Below are positions 47,271-56,881 of a stretch of 64,000 bases of DNA, piece by piece (position 1 is the first letter of the stretch; each line of letters begins with the position of its first letter). A program made the translations under genes and the position numbers. The DNA comes from Pseudomonas fluorescens (GTDB taxonomy: Bacteria > Pseudomonadota > Gammaproteobacteria > Pseudomonadales > Pseudomonadaceae): contig NZ_CABVHU010000005.1 of NCBI RefSeq assembly GCF_902497855.1, positions 310,001 to 374,000 on the forward strand, in the 5' to 3' direction. The notes under the pieces were generated by a model. That model saw only the letters and a program-made list of their open reading frames with translations. It ran no database searches and was not told the DNA's origin.

Positions 47271-47850
47271 CTCATCGCCCCTGCAAAACTCGCTGATGCT
47301 GGCACCCCTGATCGGCGCGACGGACTCACTGATAAAGGCGCTGGGCTTGTGGCTGATGTTCATCGTGGTGAGCAGTGCCTTTGGCCTGTGCATGGGCGCC
47401 TTGCGCGCTCGACTGATTCCGGCGACACACGTGTTGGCTGGCGTTGTGCTGGCGGCCACGCTGACCAGTTGCGCGGAACTCGGGGCGCAAGCCTGGTCGC
47501 TTCAATGGCATCAACAGATGGGCTGGTATGCAGGATTGATCGCCTTGCAATGCGTGGTCATGGACCAGACCGGTTTTTTCCAGCGCACAGGGCGTGATCG
47601 CCTGCGCCTGTGTGGCTTGTTCGGCGCGTTGCTAATGGGTATGGGCCTGCTGCGAGAGCTGTTGGGCCGCGGCACACTGGGCAGCCACCTGCCGTGGCTG
47701 GCTGGCGCCACGCAACCGGACTGGCAAGGCTGGGTCCTGACCGCCGACGGTGGGATGCGCCTGGCTATCCTGGCGCCCGGTGGATTCATTCTGCTCGGGC
47801 TGCTGCTCGCCGCCTGGCAGGCCTGGGCGCACCCCACGCCTTCACACTGA
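47263..47850 (+). CDS. rnfE: Rnf complex subunit E, divergent
   Basis: 195 aa with six hydrophobic segments. The first half-repeat lacks the expected LGLCP cysteine (QNSLMLAPLIGATDSLIK), while a cysteine is kept at the second position (GLIALQC97VVMDQ). The C-terminal LREL-x4-GTLG and PPGAF-like APGGFILLGLLLA are typical of RsxE. It is followed 25 bases later by nth, the usual rnf-nth arrangement. Confidence 0.83.
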   Translation: MNNSSPLQNSLMLAPLIGATDSLIKALGLWLMFIVVSSAFGLCMGALRARLIPATHVLAGVVLAATLTSCAELGAQAWSLQWHQQMGWYAGLIALQCVVMDQTGFFQRTGRDRLRLCGLFGALLMGMGLLRELLGRGTLGSHLPWLAGATQPDWQGWVLTADGGMRLAILAPGGFILLGLLLAAWQAWAHPTPSH

Positions 47851-47875
47851 CTGTCTTCGAGGAAAATCACTGTTC

Positions 47876-48514
47876 ATGAATGCTGCAAAACGCCTGGAAA
47901 TTTTCCGCAGGTTTCACGAAGACAACCCGGAACCGAAGACCGAACTGGCCTACTCGTCGTCGTTCGAATTGCTGATCGCCGTGATTCTTTCGGCGCAGTC
48001 GACCGATGTCGGCGTCAACAAGGCCACCGCCAAACTCTTTCCGGTGGCCAACACGCCGGCTGCGATTCATGCCTTGGGTGTCGAAGGCTTGTCGGAATAC
48101 ATCAAGACCATCGGCCTGTTCAACAGTAAAGCGAAAAACGTGATCGAGACCTGTCGCTTGCTGGTGGAGCGCCATGGAGGCGAAGTGCCGCAAACCCGCG
48201 AAGCCCTGGAAGCGCTACCCGGCGTCGGTCGCAAGACGGCCAACGTGGTGCTTAATACCGCATTCCGTCAGCTGACCATGGCCGTGGACACCCATATCTT
48301 CCGGGTCAGCAACCGTACCGGAATTGCTCCGGGCAAGAATGTGGTGGAGGTCGAGACAAAACTGATGAAGTTCGTGCCAAAGCAATACCTGCTCGATTCC
48401 CATCACTGGCTGATTCTCCACGGTCGCTACGTCTGCCTGGCCCGCAAGCCCCGCTGTGGCAGTTGCCGGATTGAAGACCTGTGCGAATACAAGCACAAGA
48501 CCTCGGACGATTGA
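47876..48514 (+). CDS. nth: Endonuclease III (DNA glycosylase/AP lyase)
   Basis: 212 aa. Helix-hairpin-helix with the catalytic Lys (EALPGVGRKTANVVL), catalytic Asp in MAVDTHIFRV, and the C-terminal [4Fe-4S] ligands CLARKPRCGSCRIEDLC. It removes oxidised pyrimidines in base excision repair. The ATG at 47876 gives the standard length. Confidence 0.96.
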   Translation: MNAAKRLEIFRRFHEDNPEPKTELAYSSSFELLIAVILSAQSTDVGVNKATAKLFPVANTPAAIHALGVEGLSEYIKTIGLFNSKAKNVIETCRLLVERHGGEVPQTREALEALPGVGRKTANVVLNTAFRQLTMAVDTHIFRVSNRTGIAPGKNVVEVETKLMKFVPKQYLLDSHHWLILHGRYVCLARKPRCGSCRIEDLCEYKHKTSDD

Positions 48515-48621
48515 GGCGCTATTAGGTTTTTTGATTTATCGATTGAAAAAATCTTTTTTACCCGCCGCAAGAATGTCGATATAAGGAGCGCCAAAGGCAG
48601 TATTAGCCTGGAGTTGACCTT

Positions 48622-48801
48622 ATGAGTACTGGCAAAGAGCAATTGGACGTAGAAGACGACTTCACCCCCATTGAGGCTGATGACGCCGAATCTGTGGTTG
48701 AAGTGGCAAAGACCAACCTCAGCAAACGCCGCACCATTGACAATCTGCTGGAGGAGCGCCGACTGCAAAAGCAATTGGCCGATTACGATTTTGACCTATG
48801 A
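48622..48801 (+). CDS. PA3496-family small protein
   Basis: 59 aa: MSTGKEQLDVEDDFTPIEAD at the start and RRTIDNLLEERRLQKQLADY near the end. An acidic half is followed by a basic helical half. It sits just after nth, as PA3496 does in PAO1, and is sometimes labelled a putative envelope integrity protein. The GGAG site is 11 bases upstream. Function unproven. Confidence 0.75.
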   Translation: MSTGKEQLDVEDDFTPIEADDAESVVEVAKTNLSKRRTIDNLLEERRLQKQLADYDFDL

Positions 48802-48807
48802 CACCTG

Positions 48808-48834
48808 AAAAGCCTCCCGAAACGGAGGCTTTTT
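48808..48834 (+). terminator. Terminator after the PA3496-type gene
   Basis: AGCCTCC and GGAGGCT form a stem around CGAAAC, followed by TTTT, seven bases past the stop. Confidence 0.85.
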
Positions 48835-48889
48835 ACCAAGTGCCACCCCCGGGATAAACGCCTGCCCCCTATCGTCAACGTTGCCGCCG

Positions 48890-49516
48890 TCACACCAGAC
48901 CATTGCGTTGCGCCAATTCGATCAGATCGACCAGGGAACGCGCATTGAGTTTCAACAACAAACGCGTCTTGTAAGTGCTGACGGTTTTATTGCTCAGGAA
49001 CATGCCGTCGGCAATCTCCTTGTTGGTCCTTCCCCTCGCCAATTGCTGCAACACCATCATTTCCCGCCCCGACAGACGATCCACCATATCGGACTCACTG
49101 GCATTGCCCAGACTGGAACGCACAGTGTGCAAGGCTTGATTCGGAAAATAACTGTAGCCTGACAACACCGCCTTTATTGCGCTGAGCAACTCAGTGAGGT
49201 CCTGTTGCTTGCAGACATATCCAGCAGCCCCCGACTGCATGCAACGCATGGAAAAATGACCCGGTGCCTGGGACGTCAATATCAATACTTTCATTGGCAT
49301 TGCTGCCGATGACAGACGCGCAATAACTTCCAACCCATCGAGTTTCGGAATGCCAATATCCAGAATGACAATATCGGGCATGAGTTCGCGGGCAAGCTGT
49401 AACGCATCCACGCCATTATCCGTTTCTGCAATGACTTCGTAGCCATGACGTTCCATCAGCATACGCACCGCGAGACGAATGACGGGGTGATCATCCACGA
49501 TCAGCACTTTATTCAT
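48890..49516 (-). CDS. NarL/FixJ-family response regulator (RocA1/BvgA-like)
   Basis: 208 aa. The receiver has DDHPVIRLAVRMLM, phospho-Asp in IVILDIGIPKLDGLE, and the Lys in AAGYVCKQQDL. A LuxR-type HTH follows (LSGREMMVLQQLARGRTNKEIADGMFLS). The sequence resembles RocA1-type fimbrial regulators of P. aeruginosa from memory. No sensor kinase is adjacent, so its partner must be elsewhere. Confidence 0.84.
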   Translation of the reverse strand: MNKVLIVDDHPVIRLAVRMLMERHGYEVIAETDNGVDALQLARELMPDIVILDIGIPKLDGLEVIARLSSAAMPMKVLILTSQAPGHFSMRCMQSGAAGYVCKQQDLTELLSAIKAVLSGYSYFPNQALHTVRSSLGNASESDMVDRLSGREMMVLQQLARGRTNKEIADGMFLSNKTVSTYKTRLLLKLNARSLVDLIELAQRNGLV

Positions 49517-50012
49517 GGGCAAGTCCAATTTCGCTGTTCGAATTTTTAGAGCCCGCACAATAGCCTAGTCGTTTCACCCATGGCATGCCGCCCCCCCCGG
49601 CCACCCACAGCAAGAGACATTCCCTACATACAACACAGATTATTCCTACAAAAAATCTTCGAATACACGGCATCAGAAAACTTATCAGGCGCTCGCCCGG
49701 ACATTCTTCAGCAGTTTTTTGTTTCGACTTGCAACCATAAAATAAACAAAAAGCCTCGGAGGCGAAAAATTCGGCCTGCAATGACGCTTGAACTATCCTG
49801 AAAAGTAACCGATATTTTCCGGAGCAGGACGCACAATAACAACCGTGTCCTTCCAGCGTATACCACTCATACAGCAAACAAAAACAACAAAGATTCTGAT
49901 TCAATGAAACGGGCATACCCGAAACACTAACAAGCAGTTACCCTATCGAGTAGCAGACCAAAATCCCTCCCACAAACCCAAGAGAAAAGACAAACTTTAA
50001 TGAGAACAAAAC
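49517..50012. other. AT-rich gene-free spacer
   Basis: No credible gene is seen. The stretch is clearly more AT-rich than flanking core genes, with a C8 run near 49592 and many A tracts. It probably holds the promoters of the response regulator and the downstream hypothetical gene. Confidence 0.5.
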
Positions 50013-50711
50013 ATGAAAAATATAAAACAAAGAATCACCAACCCCATGACACTCATTGCGATATTCGCAACCCTGTCTGAAACTTCCGCAGCTGTCTCCC
50101 TGCCCTTCCTTGATGATGGAGACAGAGATATCTACGTCTGGTTCTTGATCAGCTTTCCTTTTTATCTGCTCTTTCTGTTCTTTGCCACACTTAACTTCAA
50201 TTATCGGTCGCTCTACGCACCTTCCGATTTTGAAGATGGCGAGCACTTCATAACAGCCATGAACCAGGCCGAGCGCCCGGGAAAGAATGAACCCAAGTCG
50301 ACACACAAAAAACCGGCCCGAAATCAGTCGACGATTGATCGCGGATCCACTCCCCCTCCCGGTTACGCACAGGACCCACCCGGGACGGATCTACAGACCG
50401 GGCAGGAACACTATGTGCGCCTGCCGGAGCGACTCAAAGACCTATACATCGTCGACATACGCGGGATGAGCCAAAAGATCGAGATGGGCGCCTCGCTGGA
50501 AAATATTCGACAGGAACAGGGAAAAGCGGCGCACGCCATCGTGTTCATCACCTGCACTGAATCGCAGAGGTTACTGAAGGAGAGCACATTCAAACAAGCA
50601 AAAAACACAAGAAAACACAGTGGTGTATCGCTTTATGTTGCTTACAATTTGAATTCAAATGACGTGACGGTCATTGATCAAACGCATCCATTGACCCAGG
50701 GCAGTCAATAG
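50013..50711 (+). CDS. Hypothetical two-helix membrane protein
   Basis: 232 aa. The first hydrophobic segment (NPMTLIAIFATLSETSAAVS, about 10-30) and the second (VWFLISFPFYLLFLFFATL, about 42-60) form a short hairpin. A Pro/Gln/Lys-rich linker (about 85-120) leads to a soluble alpha/beta C-terminal domain (YVRLPERLKDLYIVDIRG; AHAIVFITCTESQRLL). I recognise no family. Composition is AT-rich like its upstream spacer, suggesting acquisition. A sensor or effector-like membrane protein is possible but not supported. Confidence 0.6.
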   Translation: MKNIKQRITNPMTLIAIFATLSETSAAVSLPFLDDGDRDIYVWFLISFPFYLLFLFFATLNFNYRSLYAPSDFEDGEHFITAMNQAERPGKNEPKSTHKKPARNQSTIDRGSTPPPGYAQDPPGTDLQTGQEHYVRLPERLKDLYIVDIRGMSQKIEMGASLENIRQEQGKAAHAIVFITCTESQRLLKESTFKQAKNTRKHSGVSLYVAYNLNSNDVTVIDQTHPLTQGSQ

Positions 50712-50794
50712 CGATTGAAGAGAGGGTAGAGGCAGGCAGGAAAGTCATCGGCACGCGGCAGTGCAATGTCAGGCAGAACATCCCCCATTCAGAA

Positions 50795-50823
50795 CTGTGG
50801 CCTTGTCGACGACAAGGCCACAG
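50795..50823. terminator. 29-bp perfect palindrome between converging genes
   Basis: CTGTGGCCTTGTCG and CGACAAGGCCACAG are exact inverted 14-base arms around one A. It lies between the hypothetical gene and argG, both ending toward it. It lacks a clear T run, so termination would rely on the stem alone or on processing. Confidence 0.6.
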
Positions 50824-50860
50824 ATTCAATCAGGCGCGTTGCATTACACTATCGGGTATC

Positions 50861-52078
50861 TCAGAACAGCTTGCGGCCTTTGTTCGCCGCAATACGCATG
50901 CGCAAGGCGTTGAGCTTGATGAAGCCCGCCGCATCGGCCTGGTTGTAGGCGCCGCCATCTTCCTCGAAGGTCGCGATGTTGGCGTCGAACAGCGATTCGT
51001 CGGACTTGCGGCCAGTGACGATCACGTTGCCCTTGTACAGCTTCAGGCGTACAACGCCGTTCACATGAGCCTGGGAAGCATCGATCATCTGTTGCAGCAT
51101 CAGACGCTCAGGGCTCCACCAGTAACCGGTGTAGATCAGGCTGGCGTATTTCGGCATCAGCTCATCCTTGAGGTGAGCCACTTCGCGGTCCAGGGTGATC
51201 GATTCGATCGCACGGTGGGCGCGCAGCATGATGGTGCCGCCAGGGGTTTCGTAGCAGCCACGGGACTTCATGCCGACGTAGCGGTTCTCGACAATGTCGA
51301 GACGGCCGATACCGTGTTCGCCACCGATACGGTTCAGGGTCGCCAGCACGGTGGCCGGGGTCATTTCGACACCGTCCAGCGCGACGATATCGCCGTTGCG
51401 GTAGGTCAGTTCCAGGTACTGCGCCTTGTCAGGAGCCTTCTCCGGGGAGACGGTCCATTTCCACATGTCTTCTTCGTGCTCGGTCCAGGTGTCTTCCAGC
51501 ACGCCGCCTTCATAGGAGATGTGCAGCAGGTTGGCATCCATCGAGTACGGGGATTTCTTCTTGCCGTGACGCTCGATCGGGATGTTGTGCTTTTCAGCGT
51601 AATCCATCAGCTTTTCACGTGACAGCAGGTCCCATTCGCGCCACGGAGCGATGACCTTCACGCCTGGCTTCAAGGCGTAGGCGCCCAGTTCGAATCGCAC
51701 CTGGTCGTTACCCTTGCCGGTCGCGCCATGGGAAATGGCGTCAGCGCCGGTTTCGTTGGCGATTTCGATCAGGCGCTTGGCGATCAACGGACGAGCGATG
51801 GAAGTACCCAGCAGGTACTCGCCTTCGTAAACGGTGTTGGCGCGGAACATCGGGAACACGAAATCACGCACGAATTCTTCGCGCAGATCGTCGATGTAGA
51901 TTTCTTTTACGCCCATGGCCTGAGCCTTGGCGCGGGCCGGTTCGACCTCTTCGCCCTGACCCAGGTCAGCGGTGAAGGTCACGACTTCACAGTTATAAGT
52001 ATCCTGCAGCCACTTGAGGATCACCGAAGTGTCCAGGCCGCCGGAATACGCCAGAACGACCTTGTTTACGTCCGCCAT
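50861..52078 (-). CDS. argG: Argininosuccinate synthase
   Basis: 405 aa. The ATP-binding motif [15 protein letters not shown] opens the protein, and [16 protein letters not shown] and [12 protein letters not shown] are typical. It joins citrulline and aspartate in arginine synthesis. Start at 52078 ([14 protein letters not shown]). The other arginine gene here, argF, is 8 kb away. Confidence 0.97.
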   Translation of the reverse strand: MADVNKVVLAYSGGLDTSVILKWLQDTYNCEVVTFTADLGQGEEVEPARAKAQAMGVKEIYIDDLREEFVRDFVFPMFRANTVYEGEYLLGTSIARPLIAKRLIEIANETGADAISHGATGKGNDQVRFELGAYALKPGVKVIAPWREWDLLSREKLMDYAEKHNIPIERHGKKKSPYSMDANLLHISYEGGVLEDTWTEHEEDMWKWTVSPEKAPDKAQYLELTYRNGDIVALDGVEMTPATVLATLNRIGGEHGIGRLDIVENRYVGMKSRGCYETPGGTIMLRAHRAIESITLDREVAHLKDELMPKYASLIYTGYWWSPERLMLQQMIDASQAHVNGVVRLKLYKGNVIVTGRKSDESLFDANIATFEEDGGAYNQADAAGFIKLNALRMRIAANKGRKLF

Positions 52079-52207
52079 GCCATCACTCCACGGGGTTCTA
52101 CGGAAAGCCGTCAAGTCTACCGGTCATGCAGAATAATTTACAGGGGCGCGACAGCTTATGACGACGAAGCGACAGATTATGTCAAGCGAGCGACGAAGAC
52201 AGCACGA

Positions 52208-53116
52208 TCAGAACGTCGATGCCGTGTTCGCCGTCGCCGTGGCGCCGGGGGTCGGATTTTCGCTCGGCGCCACCCGCGCGAGATGGACGTTGACCCGACG
52301 GTTTTTCGCCCGGTTGGCGGCCGTGGTATTGGGCGCCAACGGATAACGTTCGCCGTGGAAGCGCAGGGTGATCTGCGACTCCTGGATGCCGTTGGCCTTG
52401 AAGAACGCCATGACCGCCAGGGCCCGGCGCCGCGACAGGTCCCGGTTGGTCAGGCGGTTGCCGCTGTTGTCGGAGTGACCATCGAGCTCGACGTGATTGA
52501 CCGTCGGGTCGGCCTTCATGAACGCCAGCATCATTTGCAACTGTGCCTTGGCCTGCGCGTCGAGATCGATGCCTTCGCCGGGAAAGCCGATCCGGGATTG
52601 TTTGACCTGCTCGAAATTCTTCGGCAGCAGCTTCGCTACACAGCCCTGGTATTCATTGAAGGCCTTGCTGAACCTGACCGGCAACAGACGCACTTCCGCT
52701 ACCCGGCCATCGCCCGAATATTGCCGCACCACCGGACTGCGGCCGTCCATCAAGCCACTGATCAAGCGCCCGGCCTGTACGTGCGAGCTGTTGAACAGCA
52801 CATTGCCGCTACCGATTTGCACGGCACCGAGGTTGATGTCGCCGCGGCCCGGCTGCCATGGCGCCGCAGCCGCCAGCAAGGTCGCCGAACCGCCGCCGAT
52901 CATCGCGTTATAAGCCTTCAGCCGAAACGTCGCCTGCTCACCGGCGCGGCGCACGAACTCACCCGAGCCAAAATCGGTGATCGGCTGAATCAGGCGGCAT
53001 TCGAACTGGTCACCTTCGACCGTCCACTCGATGCTCTCCAGGCGAGTCTGGAACGTGAGCGCCATTGCAGGAAGGCTGGCAAACACGCTGAGCAAGGCAA
53101 AATAACGCTGGCGCAC
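52208..53116 (-). CDS. motY: Flagellar sodium/proton-motor stator protein MotY
   Basis: 302 aa. The signal peptide (RQRYFALLSVFASLPAMA) is followed by a MotY N-terminal domain (LTFQTRLESIEWTVEGDQFEC) and a C-terminal OmpA-like peptidoglycan-binding domain (VNHVELDGHSDNSGNRLTNRDLSRRRA; NRAKNRRVNVHL). MotY forms the T ring under the outer membrane that holds the MotAB/CD stators. A GTG start at 53116 is preferred because GGAG lies six bases before it; another GTG is at 53128. In PAO1 MotY also lies between argG and pyrC. Confidence 0.88.
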   Translation of the reverse strand: MRQRYFALLSVFASLPAMALTFQTRLESIEWTVEGDQFECRLIQPITDFGSGEFVRRAGEQATFRLKAYNAMIGGGSATLLAAAAPWQPGRGDINLGAVQIGSGNVLFNSSHVQAGRLISGLMDGRSPVVRQYSGDGRVAEVRLLPVRFSKAFNEYQGCVAKLLPKNFEQVKQSRIGFPGEGIDLDAQAKAQLQMMLAFMKADPTVNHVELDGHSDNSGNRLTNRDLSRRRALAVMAFFKANGIQESQITLRFHGERYPLAPNTTAANRAKNRRVNVHLARVAPSENPTPGATATANTASTF

Positions 53117-53275
53117 GGGAGGCTCCACTGGCTTTTACAACAAAAAGACCGACACACAGATGTTCACGGCATACCTGTCGGATATCGGAAGCTTCCCGCA
53201 AAACTTGATAGCGAGTGCCTGGAAGAGTCTTTTCCGGTAGCATTCCCCAGAGTTTGACCCGCCTGGAATCCCCTC

Positions 53276-54322
53276 ATGTCCGACCGCCTGACCCTGCTGC
53301 GTCCCGACGACTGGCACATTCATCTTCGCGATGGTGCCGTGTTGACCAATACCGTTGCGGATGTCGCGCGCACCTTTGGCCGCGCCATCATCATGCCCAA
53401 CCTGGTACCTCCGGTGCGCAACGCCGCTGAAGCCGACGGGTATCGCCAGCGGATTCTCGCTGCACGCCCGGCCGGCAGTCGTTTCGAACCGTTGATGGTG
53501 CTGTACCTGACCGACCGTACCCAGCCCGAAGAAATTCGCGAGGCCAAGGCCAGCGGTTTCATTCACGCCGCCAAGCTGTACCCGGCCGGCGCGACCACCA
53601 ATTCGGACTCTGGCGTCACCAGCATCGACAAGATTTTCCCTGCACTCGAGGCCATGGCCGAAGTCGGGATGCCCCTGCTGGTCCACGGTGAAGTCACCCG
53701 TGGCGATGTCGACGTGTTCGATCGCGAAAAAATCTTCATCGATGAGCACATGCGTCGTGTGGTCGAGCGTTTCCCGACGCTCAAGGTGGTGTTCGAACAC
53801 ATCACCACCGCTGACGCCGTGCAGTTCGTCAACGAGGCCTCGGCCAACGTCGGCGCGACCATCACCGCCCACCACCTGCTGTACAACCGCAACCATATGC
53901 TGGTGGGCGGGATTCGACCGCACTTCTACTGCCTGCCGATTCTCAAGCGCAATACGCACCAGGAAGCCCTGCTCGACGCCGCCACCAGCGGTAGCGACAA
54001 GTTCTTCCTCGGCACGGACTCGGCACCCCATGCCCAGCACGCCAAGGAAGCCGCGTGCGGCTGTGCCGGCTGCTACACCGCTTATGCCGCGATCGAGATG
54101 TACGCCGAAGCCTTCGAACAGCGTAACGCGCTGGACAAGCTCGAAGCGTTTGCCAGCCTCAACGGCCCACGCTTCTATGGTCTGCCGGTAAACACCGATC
54201 GCATCACCCTGGTTCGCGAAGAGTGGACCGCCCCGACCAGCCTGCCCTTTGGCGAGCTGACCGTTATCCCGCTGCGCGCCGGTGAAAAACTGCGCTGGCG
54301 CCTGCTGGAGGAACACGCGTGA
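53276..54322 (+). CDS. pyrC: Dihydroorotase (type II)
   Basis: 348 aa. The metal motif DWHIHLRDG, the carbamylated Lys in [16 protein letters not shown], and HxH-type residues in LLVHGEVT and FEHITT suit the E. coli PyrC class. [10 protein letters not shown] provides the catalytic Asp. It closes carbamoyl-aspartate to dihydroorotate in pyrimidine synthesis. The stop overlaps the rnt GTG start. Confidence 0.95.
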   Translation: MSDRLTLLRPDDWHIHLRDGAVLTNTVADVARTFGRAIIMPNLVPPVRNAAEADGYRQRILAARPAGSRFEPLMVLYLTDRTQPEEIREAKASGFIHAAKLYPAGATTNSDSGVTSIDKIFPALEAMAEVGMPLLVHGEVTRGDVDVFDREKIFIDEHMRRVVERFPTLKVVFEHITTADAVQFVNEASANVGATITAHHLLYNRNHMLVGGIRPHFYCLPILKRNTHQEALLDAATSGSDKFFLGTDSAPHAQHAKEAACGCAGCYTAYAAIEMYAEAFEQRNALDKLEAFASLNGPRFYGLPVNTDRITLVREEWTAPTSLPFGELTVIPLRAGEKLRWRLLEEHA

Positions 54323-54996
54323 GTGAAGACCATTTCGACGACGAACAGGACGGTCAAGGCGGCGGAGGTGGCTCGCGCCATCCGATGGCTGAGCGCTTCC
54401 GTGGATACCTGCCCGTTGTTGTCGACGTTGAAACCGGGGGTTTCAACTCTGCCACTGACGCCTTGCTGGAAATTGCCGCAACCACCATCGCCATGGATGA
54501 AAAAGGGTTTGTGTACCCCGATCACACCTATTTCTTCCGCGTCGAGCCGTTTGAAGGCGCGAACATTGAAGCAGCGGCCCTGGAATTCACCGGGATCAAG
54601 CTCGATCACCCGCTGCGCATGGCCGTGAGTGAAGAAGCGGCGCTGACCGATATCTTCCGCGGCATCCGCAAGGCCCTGAAGGCCAACGGTTGCAAGCGGG
54701 CAATCCTGGTCGGGCACAACAGCAGCTTCGATCTGGGTTTCCTCAATGCGGCGGTTGCGCGCCTGGACATGAAGCGCAACCCCTTTCATCCGTTCTCCAG
54801 TTTCGATACCGCCACCCTCGCAGGCCTGGCTTACGGTCAAACCGTTCTGGCCAAGGCCTGCCAGGCCGCCGATATCGACTTCGACGGTCGCGAGGCTCAC
54901 TCGGCTCGTTATGACACCGAGAAGACGGCCGAGCTGTTCTGCGGGATCGTCAATCGCTGGAAACAGATGGGCGGCTGGGAAGATTTCAACGACTGA
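54319..54996 (+). CDS. rnt: Ribonuclease T
   Basis: 225 aa from a GTG start overlapping the pyrC stop by four bases. The DEDD exonuclease motifs are present ([36 protein letters not shown]). It trims tRNA and stable RNA 3' ends. A terminator follows. Confidence 0.93.
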   Translation: MSEDHFDDEQDGQGGGGGSRHPMAERFRGYLPVVVDVETGGFNSATDALLEIAATTIAMDEKGFVYPDHTYFFRVEPFEGANIEAAALEFTGIKLDHPLRMAVSEEAALTDIFRGIRKALKANGCKRAILVGHNSSFDLGFLNAAVARLDMKRNPFHPFSSFDTATLAGLAYGQTVLAKACQAADIDFDGREAHSARYDTEKTAELFCGIVNRWKQMGGWEDFND

Positions 54997-55011
54997 CCAC
55001 TACGCCCCCAT

Positions 55012-55042
55012 AAAAAAACCGGCCTCCAGGGCCGGTTTTTTT
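55012..55042. terminator. Bidirectional terminator between rnt and peroxiredoxin gene
   Basis: ACCGGCC and GGCCGGT pair around TCCAG, with A7 on one side and T7 on the other. Confidence 0.9.
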
Positions 55043-55058
55043 ATGCCTCGAACCTGCC

Positions 55059-55661
55059 TTACAGCGCAGCAGCGTGCTCGGTCAGGTAAGCCGCGACGCC
55101 TTCGGTCGAAGCGGTCATGCCTTTGTCGCCTTTTTTCCAGTTGGCAGGGCAAACTTCGCCGTGCTCTTCGTGGAATTGCAGAGCGTCGACCAGACGGACC
55201 AGCTCTTCAATGTTACGGCCCAGCGGCAGGTCGTTGATGATCTGCGAGCGGACAACGCCCTTGTCGTCGATCAGGAACGCGCCACGGAAAGCCACGCCGC
55301 CTTCGGACTCAACGTCGTAGGCCTTGGCGATTTCGTGCTTGATGTCGGCCGCCATGGTGTAACGGACTTCGCCGATACCGCCATTGTTGACCGGGGTGTT
55401 GCGCCAGGCGTTGTGGGTGAAGTGCGAGTCGATCGAAACCGCGATCACTTCAACGTTGCGCGCCTTGAAATCGGACATGCGGTTGTCCAGAGCGATCAGC
55501 TCGGACGGGCATACGAAGGTGAAGTCCAGCGGGTAGAAGAACACCAGGCCGTATTTGCCTTTGATGGCCGACGACAGGGTGAAGCTGTCTACGATTTCGC
55601 CATTGCCGAGTACGGCCGGTACGGTGAAGTCAGGGGCTTGCTTGCCTACGAGTACGCTCAT
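55059..55661 (-). CDS. 2-Cys peroxiredoxin (AhpC/Prx1 type)
   Basis: 200 aa. The peroxidatic cysteine is Cys51 in DFTFVCPSEL and the resolving cysteine is Cys171 in HGEVCPANWKKG. It reduces peroxides using thioredoxin or a similar donor. It lies beside bfd/bfrB with the opposite orientation. It starts at MSVLVGKQAPDF. Confidence 0.92.
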   Translation of the reverse strand: MSVLVGKQAPDFTVPAVLGNGEIVDSFTLSSAIKGKYGLVFFYPLDFTFVCPSELIALDNRMSDFKARNVEVIAVSIDSHFTHNAWRNTPVNNGGIGEVRYTMAADIKHEIAKAYDVESEGGVAFRGAFLIDDKGVVRSQIINDLPLGRNIEELVRLVDALQFHEEHGEVCPANWKKGDKGMTASTEGVAAYLTEHAAAL

Positions 55662-55908
55662 TGGATATCTCCTGGTGTAAAAACGTGAAGTTCCGGGTTT
55701 GTGCCAGCCTGCCACCTTCAGGCGACAGCCCTGTGACACGCACCCGCTTCATAAGGACCGGCCATCATACACTGCGTGTTTGAGCTGTCCTTAACGGTTT
55801 TTCGCAGACAGGCTAAAATGCTTCGCGGCGCTTACTGGCACATTGCTTGGGGAAAAACCGTTCGTCGGTCGCGCGCCCTTATAACGGGAAGCTGTCAGAA
55901 ACCACTTT

Positions 55909-55927
55909 GACAATCATTCTCGTTAAC
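55909..55927. promoter_or_regulatory. Fur-box-like sequence upstream of bfd
   Basis: GACAATCATTCTCGTTAAC reads on the opposite strand as an AGAATGATTGTC-containing Fur half-site. It lies 48 bases before the bfd start, consistent with induction of bfd under iron limitation. Confidence 0.6.
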
Positions 55928-55974
55928 ATTAAGATCCATCGCAATTGAGTCACAACCAGCGACGGTTTTCACTT

Positions 55975-56193
55975 ATGTATGTCTGCCTCTGCACTGGCGT
56001 CACCGACGGCCAAATTCGCGATGCAATCTATGAAGGATGCTGCAGCTACAAGGAAGTCCGCCAGGCTACCGGCGTTGCCAGTCAATGCGGTAAATGCGCC
56101 TGCCTTGCCAAGGAAGTGGTTCGCGAAACCCTGACCAAAATACAATCGGCCCAGGCTGCGATTCCCTTTCCTGTAGAATTTACCGCTGCATAA
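55975..56193 (+). CDS. bfd: Bacterioferritin-associated ferredoxin Bfd
   Basis: 72 aa. Cysteines 4, 6, 38 and 41 hold the [2Fe-2S] cluster (MYVCLCTGVTDGQIRDAI; SQCGKCACLAK). Bfd reduces ferric iron inside BfrB to release it. It is followed by a terminator and then bfrB, and preceded by a Fur-like box. Confidence 0.95.
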   Translation: MYVCLCTGVTDGQIRDAIYEGCCSYKEVRQATGVASQCGKCACLAKEVVRETLTKIQSAQAAIPFPVEFTAA

Positions 56194-56206
56194 ATACCGT
56201 ATTTCA

Positions 56207-56234
56207 AAGAACCGGACTGATGTCCGGTTTTTTT
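56207..56234 (+). terminator. Terminator after bfd
   Basis: AACCGGAC and GTCCGGTT form an eight-pair stem with a TGAT loop and a T run, 13 bases past the stop. Confidence 0.9.
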
Positions 56235-56391
56235 ATGCCTGAAAATCAATCGGTTACGCTCTAGACGCGGAACACAAACATTCTTATTCCGATTAATTTT
56301 CACTTAACTTTCAATAACTTAGGTTTGACACTCTTAGTTGTGCGGCTCAAACTCTGCCTTATAGACAGCTAATACAGGGCAGGACCCCATC

Positions 56392-56865
56392 ATGAAAGGC
56401 GACATTACAGTCATCCAGCATCTCAACAAGATCCTTGCCAATGAGCTGGTCGCGATCAACCAATACTTTCTGCATGCGCGCATGTACGAAGATTGGGGTC
56501 TGAACAAGCTCGGCAAGCACGAGTACCACGAATCCATCGACGAGATGAAACACGCGGACAAGCTGATCAAGCGCATCCTGTTCCTCGAAGGCCTGCCTAA
56601 CGTCCAGGACCTGGGCAAGCTGCAGATCGGCGAACACACCCAGGAAATGCTGGAGTGCGACCTGCGCATCGAAAAAACCGGGCATGCCGATCTCAAGGTG
56701 GCGATCGCGCATTGCGAAACCGTTGGCGACTTCGGTAGCCGTGAATTGCTCGAAGACATCCTTGAGTCCGAAGAAGAACACATCGACTGGCTGGAAACCC
56801 AACTGGGCCTGATCGATAAAGTCGGTCTTGAGAACTATCTGCAATCGCAGATGGGTGAAGAGTAA
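56392..56865 (+). CDS. bfrB: Bacterioferritin BfrB
   Basis: 157 aa. Ferroxidase ligands Glu18, Glu51 and His54, with later Glu and His residues in [18 protein letters not shown] and [13 protein letters not shown], are present. The heme-ligating Met52 (IDEMKHADK) marks a true bacterioferritin. It stores iron as a 24-mer and is mobilised by Bfd from the neighbouring gene. Confidence 0.95.
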   Translation: MKGDITVIQHLNKILANELVAINQYFLHARMYEDWGLNKLGKHEYHESIDEMKHADKLIKRILFLEGLPNVQDLGKLQIGEHTQEMLECDLRIEKTGHADLKVAIAHCETVGDFGSRELLEDILESEEEHIDWLETQLGLIDKVGLENYLQSQMGEE

Positions 56866-56881
56866 GTTAGCGCCCGCTCTA

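Noticed and set aside
49509..49916. 135-codon minus-strand frame upstream of the response regulator
   Set aside because: Cys- and aromatic-rich random-looking sequence in an AT-rich spacer, overlapping the regulator start.
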